Below, piece by piece: positions 1 to 7,203 of a stretch of DNA of 64,000 nt (positions are counted from its first letter, which is position 1; the number at the start of each line of letters is the position of its first letter). Below the pieces are notes generated by a model that was not told where the DNA came from, searched no databases, and saw nothing but the letters and a program-made list of their open reading frames with translations. This stretch comes from Coprenecus sp949297365 (lineage in GTDB: Bacteria; Bacteroidota; Bacteroidia; Bacteroidales; UBA932), in contig OZ006987.1 of the NCBI GenBank assembly GCA_963931055.1, positions 682,001 through 746,000 on the forward strand. Direction: 5' to 3'. The position numbers and the translations under genes are program-made.

Positions 1-251
1 TCTTTCATCTGAGCCACTTCCTTCTTGGCCGCCTCGGCCTCATCCTTCCTGCCCTGCTGCATCAAGGCACCTATCTCCTTGGCCTTGGCCTTCTGAGCCG
101 CGAGAGCCGCGTCCAGTTCCGTCTGGCAGGAACGTCTCACCCTGTCCTGTTCCAGTATTTTCTCCACTATGGCGGATGCGTCAAAATTCTTTACCGCAAG
201 CCTTTCGATTACAAACTGAGGGTCATCCCTCAAAAGTTTAAGAGTCAACAT
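1..251 (-). CDS. serS: Seryl-tRNA synthetase, N-terminal part (cut by window edge)
   Basis: SerRS charges tRNA-Ser with serine in the cytoplasm. Only the first 83 or so residues are in the window. The reverse complement from 251 opens with MLTLKLLRDDPQFVIERLAV and continues with IGALMQQGRKDEAEAAKKEV, which fits the start and the long antiparallel coiled-coil arm of bacterial SerRS that contacts the tRNA-Ser variable arm. The catalytic class II core lies outside the window. A TAnnTTTG -7 box sits 24 nt upstream of the start, so the gene probably has its own promoter. Identification rests on N-terminal similarity only, but the arm sequence is characteristic. Confidence 0.88.
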   Translation of the reverse strand, partial: MLTLKLLRDDPQFVIERLAVKNFDASAIVEKILEQDRVRRSCQTELDAALAAQKAKAKEIGALMQQGRKDEAEAAKKEVAQMK

Positions 252-274
252 CTGTCTATCATTTTTTCCGGCTG

Positions 275-282
275 CAAACTTA
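275..282 (-). promoter_or_regulatory. Promoter -7 box for serS
   Basis: On the minus strand this reads TAAGTTTG, a match to the Bacteroidota -7 consensus TAnnTTTG. It lies 24 nt before the serS ATG. No clear TTTG box is seen 19-21 nt further upstream. Confidence 0.6.
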
Positions 283-439
283 CATATAAATTCCGTATTT
301 CTACACCGATTTAATAAAAAATCAAGGCCGTATTCCTAGAAACAGTACAACAGGATAATCTTCGATCCGAATTATTATAGAAAAAACTTTTTATAAAAAA
401 TTTTTTCTATAAAAAGAATTTTATATAAAGATAAGATGC

Positions 440-447
440 TATCTTTG
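440..447 (+). promoter_or_regulatory. Promoter-like -7 box at the truncated ATPase gene
   Basis: TATCTTTG matches TAnnTTTG perfectly and is preceded by a strongly A/T-rich stretch (about 370-430) that includes a near-palindrome of A and T runs. It sits directly at the broken 5' end of the AAA-ATPase remnant; the remnant's reading frame runs through it. Confidence 0.5.
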
Positions 448-448
448 C

Positions 449-1009
449 AGTGCTATTAATATTCTAATTGCTTCATCAGAGCAGGTACTGCCTGCTTTTA
501 CTGAATATGACGCAGCCTTTTTTGATGGATTCAAGATAACTTACCTTAAACCTTTAAGTTTATCTGCTATTGAAAATTTTACTAAAGGGAAATACGATAT
601 TGTTCGTTTGGAAAAGATAATGTCATATATGCCCAAAACCATTCGCTCAATGTTTATAGCAATAGAGATACTGGATAAATCCGATGATTCCAAGAAAGAC
701 CTTACGTTTCTGTCCGATTATTTCTTTTCCCACTATCAGGAAAGATTTGATGCAACAAGTATACAGACACAAAGAATATTATCTGCTCTGTCGCAATCGG
801 ATTCTGGTCTTACCTTATCCCAAATACGAAAGATTACAAGACAAGGTAACGGAAAGATTTCACCGTATCTGAAACTGATGGCAGATCAAAGATTGATAAA
901 CAAAGAGGCAAAGACATTAAGAGGAGGTGTTTATTTCATTATAGATCAACTATTCAAGTTATGGCTACGGCACAACACTGCTCCTATAATAAAAAATGAG
1001 CTGCCTTGA
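449..1009 (+). pseudogene. 5'-truncated AAA-family ATPase (C-terminal remnant)
   Basis: An open frame without a usable ATG runs from about 428 to 1009. From 449 it reads as the C-terminal half of a Bacteroidales ATP-binding protein: a segment FKITYLKPLSLSAIENF, then a winged-helix-like part (TLSQIRKITRQGNGKISPYL) and the typical end FIIDQLFKLWLRHN. The whole nucleotide-binding domain with Walker A and B is missing. A perfect TAnnTTTG box lies right at the break, and the last codons overlap the hairpin that terminates rpmA from the other strand. The next ATPase gene (1827-2765) has the same kind of C-terminus. A 133-residue product from a TTG at 608 is possible but would lack the catalytic domain, so I call it a pseudogene. 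Confidence 0.6.
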
Positions 1010-1018
1010 CGGGCAGCC
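990..1018 (-). terminator. Rho-independent terminator of rplU-rpmA
   Basis: On the minus strand the stem GCTGCC/GGCAGC with a short loop is followed by TCATTTTTT. It starts 27 nt after the rpmA stop codon. It overlaps the stop codon of the truncated ATPase gene on the plus strand. Confidence 0.65.
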
Positions 1019-1044
1019 CACTTACTTTCATCTCCTATCGGTCA

Positions 1045-1308
1045 TTACTCCGCGCTGGGAGGTATAATCGATACATAGGACTTGTTCTCCCTGGTCTTGC
1101 GGAAAGTCACCACACCGTCCACAAGGGCATAAAGAGTATGGTCCTTGCCCATCCCGACATTCTGACCGGGATAGTGAACAGTTCCTCTCTGACGGACAAG
1201 GATATTGCCGGCCTTGGCCATCTGACCGCCGAACAACTTCAGTCCAAGTCGTTTGCTGTGTGATTCACGACCGTTCTTTGAACTACCGACACCTTTTTTA
1301 TGAGCCAT
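1045..1308 (-). CDS. rpmA: 50S ribosomal protein L27
   Basis: L27 is a large-subunit protein whose N-terminal tail reaches the peptidyl-transferase centre. The 87-residue product starts MAHKKGVGSSKNGRES, the classic L27 N-terminus, and contains the conserved segments GNILVRQRGT and GMGKDHTLYALVDG. There is no N-terminal extension like that cleaved in Firmicutes L27. It follows rplU on the same strand 18 nt downstream, the usual rplU-rpmA pair, and is closed by a hairpin plus T-run terminator. Confidence 0.97.
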   Translation of the reverse strand: MAHKKGVGSSKNGRESHSKRLGLKLFGGQMAKAGNILVRQRGTVHYPGQNVGMGKDHTLYALVDGVVTFRKTRENKSYVSIIPPSAE

Positions 1309-1326
1309 AATCTGTCCTCCTGATAA

Positions 1327-1635
1327 TTAAGCGATCTCGTCGATGAGAATCTGGGTTAAACACTGGCGGTGACCATTGAGCTTCTGGTAGCCTTTACGAC
1401 GTCTCTTCTTGAATACCAGAACCTTGTCAGCCTTTACATGATCCAGGATGGTAGCCTTTACGCTGGCACCGTCCACATAGGGAGTACCCACTTTGACCGA
1501 ACCGTTGTCATCGGTCAGAAGCACTTTGCTGAAATCAAGAGAAGCACCCTTCTCGCCCTCGAGACGGTTCACGAAGATCTTCTTCCCTTTCTCAACCTTG
1601 AATTGCTGTCCTGCAATGTCTACAATTGCGTACAT
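1327..1635 (-). CDS. rplU: 50S ribosomal protein L21
   Basis: L21 binds 23S rRNA in the large subunit. The 102-residue product starts MYAIVDIAGQQFKVEKGKKI and holds the family signature FKKRRRKGYQKLNGHRQ near the C-terminus, where the basic tail contacts rRNA. Length is normal. It is the first gene of the rplU-rpmA operon. A complete promoter (TTTG, 20 nt, TACTTTTG) lies about 100 nt upstream, leaving a 5' UTR of roughly that length in which an autoregulatory leader could reside, though I see no decisive structure. Confidence 0.97.
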   Translation of the reverse strand: MYAIVDIAGQQFKVEKGKKIFVNRLEGEKGASLDFSKVLLTDDNGSVKVGTPYVDGASVKATILDHVKADKVLVFKKRRRKGYQKLNGHRQCLTQILIDEIA

Positions 1636-1737
1636 CTAATAAAATAATTTAAAAATTAACGGCAGTAAGCGGTTATTATACTTTCAAATAACTCTTATTC
1701 AGCAGCTTAACAACCTACATTGTGTATTTTGGGAGAG

Positions 1738-1769
1738 CAAAAGTAATACATTTCCTCATTTTTCCCAAA
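1738..1769 (-). promoter_or_regulatory. Promoter of rplU-rpmA
   Basis: On the minus strand, TTTG (plus 1766-1769) is followed after 20 nt by TACTTTTG (plus 1738-1745). This is a full match to the Bacteroidota vegetative promoter. It implies a 5' leader of about 100 nt before the rplU ATG at 1635. Confidence 0.75.
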
Positions 1770-1797
1770 TTAAAGGCAGAAAAATTACTTTTTTTCC

Positions 1798-1805
1798 TAT
1801 TTTTG
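1798..1805 (+). promoter_or_regulatory. Promoter -7 box for the ATPase-like gene
   Basis: TATTTTTG matches TAnnTTTG and lies 21 nt before the ATG at 1827. It supports choosing that start over upstream in-frame codons. It is divergent from the rplU promoter about 30-60 nt away. Confidence 0.55.
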
Positions 1806-1826
1806 CTAAAGAGAAAGACCGCAATC

Positions 1827-2765
1827 ATGGAATCCCCTTTTACCTACAACTGCACTGCCTCCGGGAACAGTTTCCTCGCGAGAAAGAAGGAAGTCAGTCA
1901 GACTGCCCTCAACATCCGCAGCAGAGTACACACCGTAATCTACGAGCCGCCCAAGACCGGCAAGCAGTCCCTGATAGACATGGCACTCGCCCAGACCGGG
2001 CTTACTCCGGCCGTCATAGACATGATAAGCATGATAGACTCTGACGAGCTGCTTCATGCATTGCAGGACACACCTGAGCACACCTTAGTATATATAAAGA
2101 ACTTTCAGAACATACTGCGGTTGCCGGACTGGGAGAGAGCAGCAGCCGATCTGAGTCACCGGATGCAGAGTGACGATGCCCCCGCCTACATCCTGTCCGG
2201 TTCAGGGGTAAACGCCATGAAATACATCTTCGAGGAGAAAAAACTCTTCTACCGGCAGTACGAGAGGGTAAGGCTCTCCCCCATAGACGAGCGTTCCGTC
2301 ACCGACCACATCATCAAGACATTTCTTAGAGTCGGCAGAGTCGTGGAGCAGAGCCAGGCCGAGCGCATCTACAATACAGCGGACGGACATCCGTGGTATA
2401 TCTGGCAGATAGCCGACACCTGTTTCAATCTCACCAAAGGCTACCTGAGCGATGGCATCATCACTGAAGCCGTTGATTCCCTGCTTTACACACACTCCGT
2501 ACGTTTTCAGGAAACGGTGGACAGTCTGAGCCGTTACCAGCTCTACTTCCTCAAAGCCGTATTCGACGGCATAACCAAAGTCAGCTCCTCGGATGTCATA
2601 GAGCGTTACCGCCTCAACTCCTCCGCCAACGTACACCGCATCAAAGAGGCTCTTACCAAGAAAGAAGTCATCTCCATTGACGCACAGGACACCCCCACGA
2701 TCATAGACCCCATATTCCGACTGTGGCTCGAAAGATTCTATTTCAAGGACAACAAAGCACAATAA
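1827..2765 (+). CDS. AAA-type ATPase-like protein with degenerate nucleotide-binding motifs
   Basis: A 312-residue protein of the archaeal-type ATPase family common in Bacteroidales. I start it at the ATG at 1827 because a -7 box lies 21 nt upstream and the sequence before it is A/T-rich and non-coding in character. The expected P-loop position reads YEPPKTGKQSL: it keeps the GK but lacks the leading A/G and the final S/T. The Walker B position reads LVYIKNFQNIL, with K-N where D-E is expected. The C-terminus has a winged-helix-like region and ends IDPIFRLWLERF, as in active relatives. Substrate and role are unknown; it may bind but not hydrolyse ATP. The stop is 4 nt before the sirtuin gene, so the two are probably co-transcribed. 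Confidence 0.65.
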   Translation: MESPFTYNCTASGNSFLARKKEVSQTALNIRSRVHTVIYEPPKTGKQSLIDMALAQTGLTPAVIDMISMIDSDELLHALQDTPEHTLVYIKNFQNILRLPDWERAAADLSHRMQSDDAPAYILSGSGVNAMKYIFEEKKLFYRQYERVRLSPIDERSVTDHIIKTFLRVGRVVEQSQAERIYNTADGHPWYIWQIADTCFNLTKGYLSDGIITEAVDSLLYTHSVRFQETVDSLSRYQLYFLKAVFDGITKVSSSDVIERYRLNSSANVHRIKEALTKKEVISIDAQDTPTIIDPIFRLWLERFYFKDNKAQ

Positions 2766-2769
2766 TACA

Positions 2770-3450
2770 ATGAAACGACTGGCAGTACTCTCCGGCGCAG
2801 GAGTCAGCAAGGAGAGCGGAATCAACACATTCAGGGACTCCGGAGGACTCTGGGAACAGTATCCCGTAGAGGACGTGGCATCAATCGAGGGCTGGCACCG
2901 CAACCCCGGCCTGGTCCTGGACTTCTACAACGCCCGCAGGCGGGACGTACAGCACAGGGAGCCCAATGAGGCCCACAGGATAATAGCGGAACTTGAAAAG
3001 GACTTCAAGGTGACGGTCATCACCCAGAACATCGACAACCTGCACGAGAGGGCCGGTTCAACCGACATCATCCACCTGCACGGAGAGATCACCAAGGCCC
3101 GCGGCGAGCACTCACTTCTGCCGGTATACGACATAGGCTACAGCGACATTCATCTCGGGGACAAGGACAGCCGGGGAGAGCAGCTGCGTCCGCACATCGT
3201 CTGGTTCGGCGAACCGGTGCCAATGATTGAAAAAGCCGCAGAAGTTGTCTCCAGATGCGACATTCTGCTGGTCATCGGCACATCGCTGGCCGTCTACCCC
3301 GCCGCCGGTCTGGTAGGCTACATCCGCGACGGAGTACCGGTCTACCTCATCGACCCCAACCCCATCTCCCTGCACTACAGCCACTACACCCAGATACAGG
3401 ATGTCGCTACCTCCGGCATGCGCCGCTTCCGCGACCTGATACTCAATTAA
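2770..3450 (+). CDS. Sir2-family NAD-dependent protein deacylase (CobB-like), zinc-less
   Basis: Sirtuins remove acyl groups from lysine using NAD+ and release nicotinamide and O-acyl-ADP-ribose. The 226-residue product has the NAD-binding start LSGAGVSKESGINTFRDSGG, the QNIDNLHERAGS motif, the catalytic His in IIHLHGE, and GTSLAVYPAAG. The segment FYNARRR carries the Tyr-x-x-Arg pattern of SIRT5/CobB-type desuccinylases. The four zinc-binding cysteines normally between the catalytic His and the RPHIVWFGE segment are absent. The gene follows the ATPase-like gene by 4 nt and is closed by a strong terminator. Confidence 0.9.
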   Translation: MKRLAVLSGAGVSKESGINTFRDSGGLWEQYPVEDVASIEGWHRNPGLVLDFYNARRRDVQHREPNEAHRIIAELEKDFKVTVITQNIDNLHERAGSTDIIHLHGEITKARGEHSLLPVYDIGYSDIHLGDKDSRGEQLRPHIVWFGEPVPMIEKAAEVVSRCDILLVIGTSLAVYPAAGLVGYIRDGVPVYLIDPNPISLHYSHYTQIQDVATSGMRRFRDLILN

Positions 3451-3474
3451 GCAGACTTAATCTGCTTATAACAA

Positions 3475-3507
3475 AAAGGGGGTATGCCACGACACACCCC
3501 CTTTCTT
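3475..3507 (+). terminator. Terminator after the sirtuin gene
   Basis: AAAGGGGGT (3475-3483) pairs with ACCCCCTTT (3496-3504) around a 12-nt loop. The A and T runs on both sides allow it to work in both directions, so it may also serve the leftward lipoprotein gene that ends at 3525. A smaller hairpin at 3449-3467 precedes it. Confidence 0.75.
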
Positions 3508-3524
3508 CTATATAATGCTATTAA

Positions 3525-4958
3525 TTACTTTCTAAAAAGATTATCCGTAACAGACTCTAGAGAAATCCTGGAATCGGGAACACAGGTAATCCTTGCAGGA
3601 GCCATCTGCTGCGAAGCATCTTGGGCGTTAATGGTGCCAGTCCACTCGGCGGTTATATTATACGGAATATCATCCTGAGCATTGACCTTGACAGTATAAT
3701 TGTCACCGTCTTTTGTGATCTCCACTGTACCGCCCACAAGCGGTGCCATGGGATCACCTACCTGATATCCCTGCTGAGTCTTATTAACAATCGTCATATA
3801 CCAGGACGCATACAGATTGTTATTCTGAGTAAAGCCGGGAACAAACGTGTTTGCATTCAAGGCATTGGTGGTCGCAGCTGCAAACGTACCGGTAGGGAAT
3901 CCACTTGCAAATGTAGATCCAGAAGGTGCTACAAATTCAAACTGGAGAATCTCTTTATCTGTTGTCAGATACTGAATAAACCAAATCGGGAGGTTGCAGT
4001 CCTGATATACGTTAGTCCCGTAATATAGAGCCGTTACCTCCGATCCTTCAAGATTTACCTCCTTGTCTCCTTCCAAGGTAGAGCTGAACCTTCCCTCGTA
4101 GGCTGACGGCACAACTGCTGCATCAACATCCCATTCACCTCCATCTTCATCGGTTATTTTGGCCGATATGGAAACTTCAGTACCGTTATTTGCAATTGTC
4201 ACACTGCCTTCGGCCAGATATCTCTCGAATTCATAACCATTACCGGCTGAGTTCACCTTTTGAATAACACTAGCCTCATTCCATACAGTGCCTGCACCAT
4301 AGGACCCGACAGCATACTCACCGTCAGGGAGAATAATCTTGTCAGCAGGAACCGGCTTGCTCAAGTCCTCTGCATCAGGGGCCTGATCGGACAGGAACAC
4401 AAAATTCAGCACTACGGCATCCGCTGCGATATAACCGCCTTGCAAGGGTTTGTCGACAATCTGTACCTGATAACCGAAAGGACCCTCGGTTGCATTTATA
4501 TATCCCTCGGAAGAAATACGACCGTAATATACAATCTGCATCACACTGAGTTCATCAATCAGGGTAACATTGTCTTCCACACCGCTTTGAACCACGTTGA
4601 ACTGTGTTTTGACCGATCCGTCACCATAATCGTATACTACTTCTACAAGTGTAGAGCGGTTCTCTGTTTCAGTGAATGCGTCAACTGTAAAATTAATCAC
4701 TCCATCAGCGGCAGATGTAACTTTCACCCAAGCATCCCCAGGGGTTGCAGAAACATTCGCACCATCTACAGAATTCTCCACGGTATAGTTCACCGTGAAA
4801 TCACCGCCCTCATAAGTAGCGTTGACCTGTGGGGGGGTCACTGTTATCTTAGGAGCATTGGGATCTGTTGTTCCCCCTCCTCCGTTCTCTTCATTGTTTT
4901 TGTCACATCCTGCCAAAACGAATGCTCCGGCCAGGAATAATAAAAGTGCCTTTTTCAT
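3525..4958 (-). CDS. BACON-domain surface lipoprotein
   Basis: A 477-residue lipoprotein. I start it at 4958, not at the longer open frame from 5003, because this gives a clean signal: MKKALLLFLAGAFVLAGC with the lipobox cysteine at residue 18, then an acidic and Gly-rich linker. Residues of about 35-115 match a BACON-like beta-sandwich (PPQVNATYEGGDFTVNYTVE). The rest is beta-rich, with two repeated units that resemble the same units in the neighbour at 5792-7090 (for example VEITKDGDNYTVKVNAQDD and EWTGTI). BACON domains are common in Bacteroidales surface proteins and are thought to bind glycans or mucin. A TATATTTG promoter box lies 35 nt upstream. The substrate is unknown. Confidence 0.75.
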   Translation of the reverse strand: MKKALLLFLAGAFVLAGCDKNNEENGGGGTTDPNAPKITVTPPQVNATYEGGDFTVNYTVENSVDGANVSATPGDAWVKVTSAADGVINFTVDAFTETENRSTLVEVVYDYGDGSVKTQFNVVQSGVEDNVTLIDELSVMQIVYYGRISSEGYINATEGPFGYQVQIVDKPLQGGYIAADAVVLNFVFLSDQAPDAEDLSKPVPADKIILPDGEYAVGSYGAGTVWNEASVIQKVNSAGNGYEFERYLAEGSVTIANNGTEVSISAKITDEDGGEWDVDAAVVPSAYEGRFSSTLEGDKEVNLEGSEVTALYYGTNVYQDCNLPIWFIQYLTTDKEILQFEFVAPSGSTFASGFPTGTFAAATTNALNANTFVPGFTQNNNLYASWYMTIVNKTQQGYQVGDPMAPLVGGTVEITKDGDNYTVKVNAQDDIPYNITAEWTGTINAQDASQQMAPARITCVPDSRISLESVTDNLFRK

Positions 4959-4992
4959 ACTTGATAATATATTTGGTATTTGGTTAACTGTA

Positions 4993-5000
4993 CAAATATA
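4993..5000 (-). promoter_or_regulatory. Promoter -7 box of the first BACON lipoprotein
   Basis: The minus strand reads TATATTTG, a TAnnTTTG match, 34 nt before the chosen ATG at 4958. It lies inside the longer open frame that starts at 5003, which argues against that longer start. Confidence 0.6.
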
Positions 5001-5161
5001 CAAATTTTTATTAATTATGCTACATTTTGCAAAGTAAATGCATCAAAAATAGAACGAGACATAATGTCCGATGCCGTGATGAACATCTGCTTGATATCTG
5101 CATTTACGCCTATGCGTGCGGGGAAACCGGCATACCTGCGCTTAAAATCATAGGCATTCTG

Positions 5162-5414
5162 CGGGGGAAAGTAAACAGTTTTCGCGGAAAAACCCGGCAC
5201 TTTTCCTGCACCCCATTCACCCCCTTAAGAACCTGACAGCATAGACTCTATGAAAATTCCAGCAACGAGAAAAGACTAGCCGCCCTCGGCTCTAGAGGGA
5301 GGGGCCCGCCGCGAAGCGGTGGGAGGGCCTGGTCTTTTCGACTGCTGGATTTTCATAAGAACACCACACGGGGGAAAGTGAACCGTTTTCGCCGGAAAGC
5401 CCGGCACTTTCCCG
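5162..5414. repeat. Compound REP-like repeat: two direct copies flanking a long inverted repeat
   Basis: A unit of about 45 bp occurs at 5162-5206 and again at 5369-5414, both starting CGGGGGAAAGT and including GTTTTCGC and CCCGGCACTTT. The second copy folds on itself (GGGAAAGTG 5372-5380 with CACTTTCCC 5405-5413). Between the copies lies a long imperfect inverted repeat, 5249-5276 with 5331-5357 (TATGAAAAT, CCAGCA and AAAAGAC arms), enclosing two G/C hairpins (5283-5299 and 5305-5323). No coding frame is credible here. This resembles a REP/BIME-type repeat or a structured RNA. It fills most of the gap between the first BACON gene and rpmE2. Confidence 0.6.
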
Positions 5415-5436
5415 GGGGGTGGAGACAGCGGGCATG

Positions 5437-5467
5437 AAAAAGCCGCACCCGGTGACTGAGTGCGGCT
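5437..5467 (-). terminator. Terminator of rpmE2
   Basis: On the minus strand AGCCGCAC pairs with GTGCGGCT around an 11-nt loop and is followed by TTTTTC. It starts about 24 nt after the rpmE2 stop. Confidence 0.7.
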
Positions 5468-5490
5468 CTGCTGTATCCTGAAGAAGCGTA

Positions 5491-5742
5491 TTACTTCTGA
5501 CGGTTCTTGTAACGCTGATAGAACTTGTCCACGCGGCCGGCGGTGTCCACCAGTTTCATCTTTCCGGTATAGAAAGGATGAGAGGTGTTGGAAATCTCGA
5601 CCTTGACGAGCGGATAGGTGACACCCTCAATATCTATGGTCTCCCTGGTGTTGACACAGGAACGGGTGATGAACACATGCTCGTTGGACATATCCTTGAA
5701 TGCTACAAGACGGTAGGATTCGGGATGTATACCTTTTTTCAT
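5491..5742 (-). CDS. rpmE2: 50S ribosomal protein L31 type B
   Basis: L31 sits at the central protuberance and helps join the subunits. The 83-residue product starts MKKGIHPESYRLVAFKDMSN at 5742. The longer open frame upstream is not used, since a perfect promoter ends 30 nt before this ATG. The type B features are visible: about 83 residues, no zinc CxxC pair, and the segment ISNTSHPFYTGK. It is a single-gene unit with its own promoter and terminator, set between two BACON lipoprotein genes. Confidence 0.95.
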   Translation of the reverse strand: MKKGIHPESYRLVAFKDMSNEHVFITRSCVNTRETIDIEGVTYPLVKVEISNTSHPFYTGKMKLVDTAGRVDKFYQRYKNRQK

Positions 5743-5771
5743 TTTAAATGTTTTTATTGGTTTTGGGGCTG

Positions 5772-5802
5772 CAAAGATATACACATTTTTCTTATTCACA
5801 AA
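5772..5802 (-). promoter_or_regulatory. Promoter of rpmE2
   Basis: On the minus strand TTTG (5799-5802) is followed after 19 nt by TATCTTTG (5772-5779). This is a full consensus match. The TTTG box lies inside the last codons of the upstream BACON gene. Confidence 0.75.
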
Positions 5803-7090
5803 AAGATTTGCAGAATAAGGCCCTGGCCGGAGCTCCCTGTGTTGCATAGTCGGTAACCTGCATGGTTCCGGACCACTCAGCCGTGACAGCATGGGGTTCG
5901 TGCGCGTCATCCTTTGCCTTGAGTGTGAAGGTATATACATCCCCGTCCCTGTCAATCTGCAATGTGCCGCTGGAAAGAGGAGCCATGGGAGACTGGATTG
6001 AACCGTTACTTGCAGTATAGAACCACGAACCTGCAATGGTATTGTCAACTACGATACCGGTAAAAGCCGTCTTTTCCTTTCCTGTGTCCTCTATATCATA
6101 GGTGCCCTCCGCGATACCGGTTGAGGCATTGCTGGAGATCGGAGCCAGCAGGTCGAACTCCAGCGCAGCTCCATACTGGCCCGCAGGCTTTATCAGTATC
6201 ATGAAATTGGAATATCCCACACCATAATAGTCCCCGAAATAACCGGCCACAGCCTCACTGCCCTCCATATCCGCCTCATGGTCTTCTGTAAGCGTGGAAT
6301 AATAAGACGCATCGTCAAACAGCACCTTTCCGGTGTACACAACGTGATACAGCCCTCCGACAGAGTCCTTCAGTTCCGCAATATACGTGGACACATCACC
6401 GTCCTTGCTTATCGTAAGTGTGCCTTCCTTGAAGAAAGTCTCTGTCTCCAGTTCCATATCTATCAGACTGGTCCCGGCGATACCCATAGTTCCGGACTCT
6501 CCTGTTCCGGAGAGGGTATACGTGCCTTCCGGAGGAGTTATCGCGTTCAGGTCTTCCGGAGCCCCGGCATAAAAGTCCAGACAGTAATTCAATCCCACAC
6601 CGAAGTACTCGCCCCTAAGCGGGTTCTCCATCAGATAAAGGGTATATCTCATGCCCTGAGTACCGCTCAGATCACCATAGTAATAAGCCATGGTATACGA
6701 TGCATTGAGATCTCCATAGTTCCTGGCTGCCTGAAGAACATTGACCTGTGCGCTGACCTCACTACCTCCGTAGACATAACGCAGAGTCATAATCACATTG
6801 CGCGGTCTGTCACTTGTATTCTCCGCTACAGAGAAAGAAACTGTCCCGGGGACAGACACGTCCGTCACCTCAATCCAGTCCACATTCTGAACATCAACCT
6901 TCACTTCCGCTCCATCCACAGGATTCTCCACAGTATAATTGACTTCAGCGTCTGACGCATAAAAAGGGACCTCGATATTGCCTTCCTGAGTTATGCTGAA
7001 ACCCACATTCTCAGTATCCGTCTTCTGACATGACGCCACGGACACAAGCAGCGCGGCTAAGGAGATAATAATAAATGATAACTTTTTCAT
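5792..7090 (-). CDS. BACON-domain surface lipoprotein, second copy
   Basis: A 432-residue lipoprotein starting at 7090 with MKKLSFIIISLAALLVSVASC (lipobox cysteine at 21). A BACON-like domain follows (about residues 30-110, with EVPFYASDAEVNYTVENPVD). Two further beta-rich units contain the pairs GTLTISKDGDVSTYIAEL and GTLQIDRDGDVYTFTLKA, and the protein ends near AEWSGTM. The architecture and several phrases are shared with the protein at 3525-4958, so the two are paralogues. A full promoter is present upstream. The last codons read into the rpmE2 promoter, and the short Cys-containing tail may be an extension gained by loss of an earlier stop. Role: probably surface glycan or mucin binding; the ligand is unknown. 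Confidence 0.72.
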   Translation of the reverse strand: MKKLSFIIISLAALLVSVASCQKTDTENVGFSITQEGNIEVPFYASDAEVNYTVENPVDGAEVKVDVQNVDWIEVTDVSVPGTVSFSVAENTSDRPRNVIMTLRYVYGGSEVSAQVNVLQAARNYGDLNASYTMAYYYGDLSGTQGMRYTLYLMENPLRGEYFGVGLNYCLDFYAGAPEDLNAITPPEGTYTLSGTGESGTMGIAGTSLIDMELETETFFKEGTLTISKDGDVSTYIAELKDSVGGLYHVVYTGKVLFDDASYYSTLTEDHEADMEGSEAVAGYFGDYYGVGYSNFMILIKPAGQYGAALEFDLLAPISSNASTGIAEGTYDIEDTGKEKTAFTGIVVDNTIAGSWFYTASNGSIQSPMAPLSSGTLQIDRDGDVYTFTLKAKDDAHEPHAVTAEWSGTMQVTDYATQGAPARALFCKSFCE

Positions 7091-7120
7091 AAACAATAGA
7101 TTTCTATATTTTTAATCTGA

Positions 7121-7152
7121 CAAATATATAGATTTTTATGAACTTTGTCAAA
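7121..7152 (-). promoter_or_regulatory. Promoter of the second BACON lipoprotein
   Basis: On the minus strand TTTG (7149-7152) is followed after 20 nt by TATATTTG (7121-7128), 30 nt before the ATG at 7090. This is a full consensus match. Confidence 0.75.
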
Positions 7153-7203
7153 GTTTCCCCATAAATGCATAATTTTACATCCTATTTCTATATAACTGAA
7201 TTT

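Noticed and set aside
1636..1735. Possible L21-type autoregulatory leader or riboswitch upstream of rplU
   Set aside because: The 5' leader length would allow it, but I could not identify a conserved fold or a clear terminator/antiterminator pair.
5004..5240. A CRISPR-like array
   Set aside because: Only two copies of the repeat unit exist in the area, 160 nt apart with a palindrome between them. There are no regular spacers and no cas genes.
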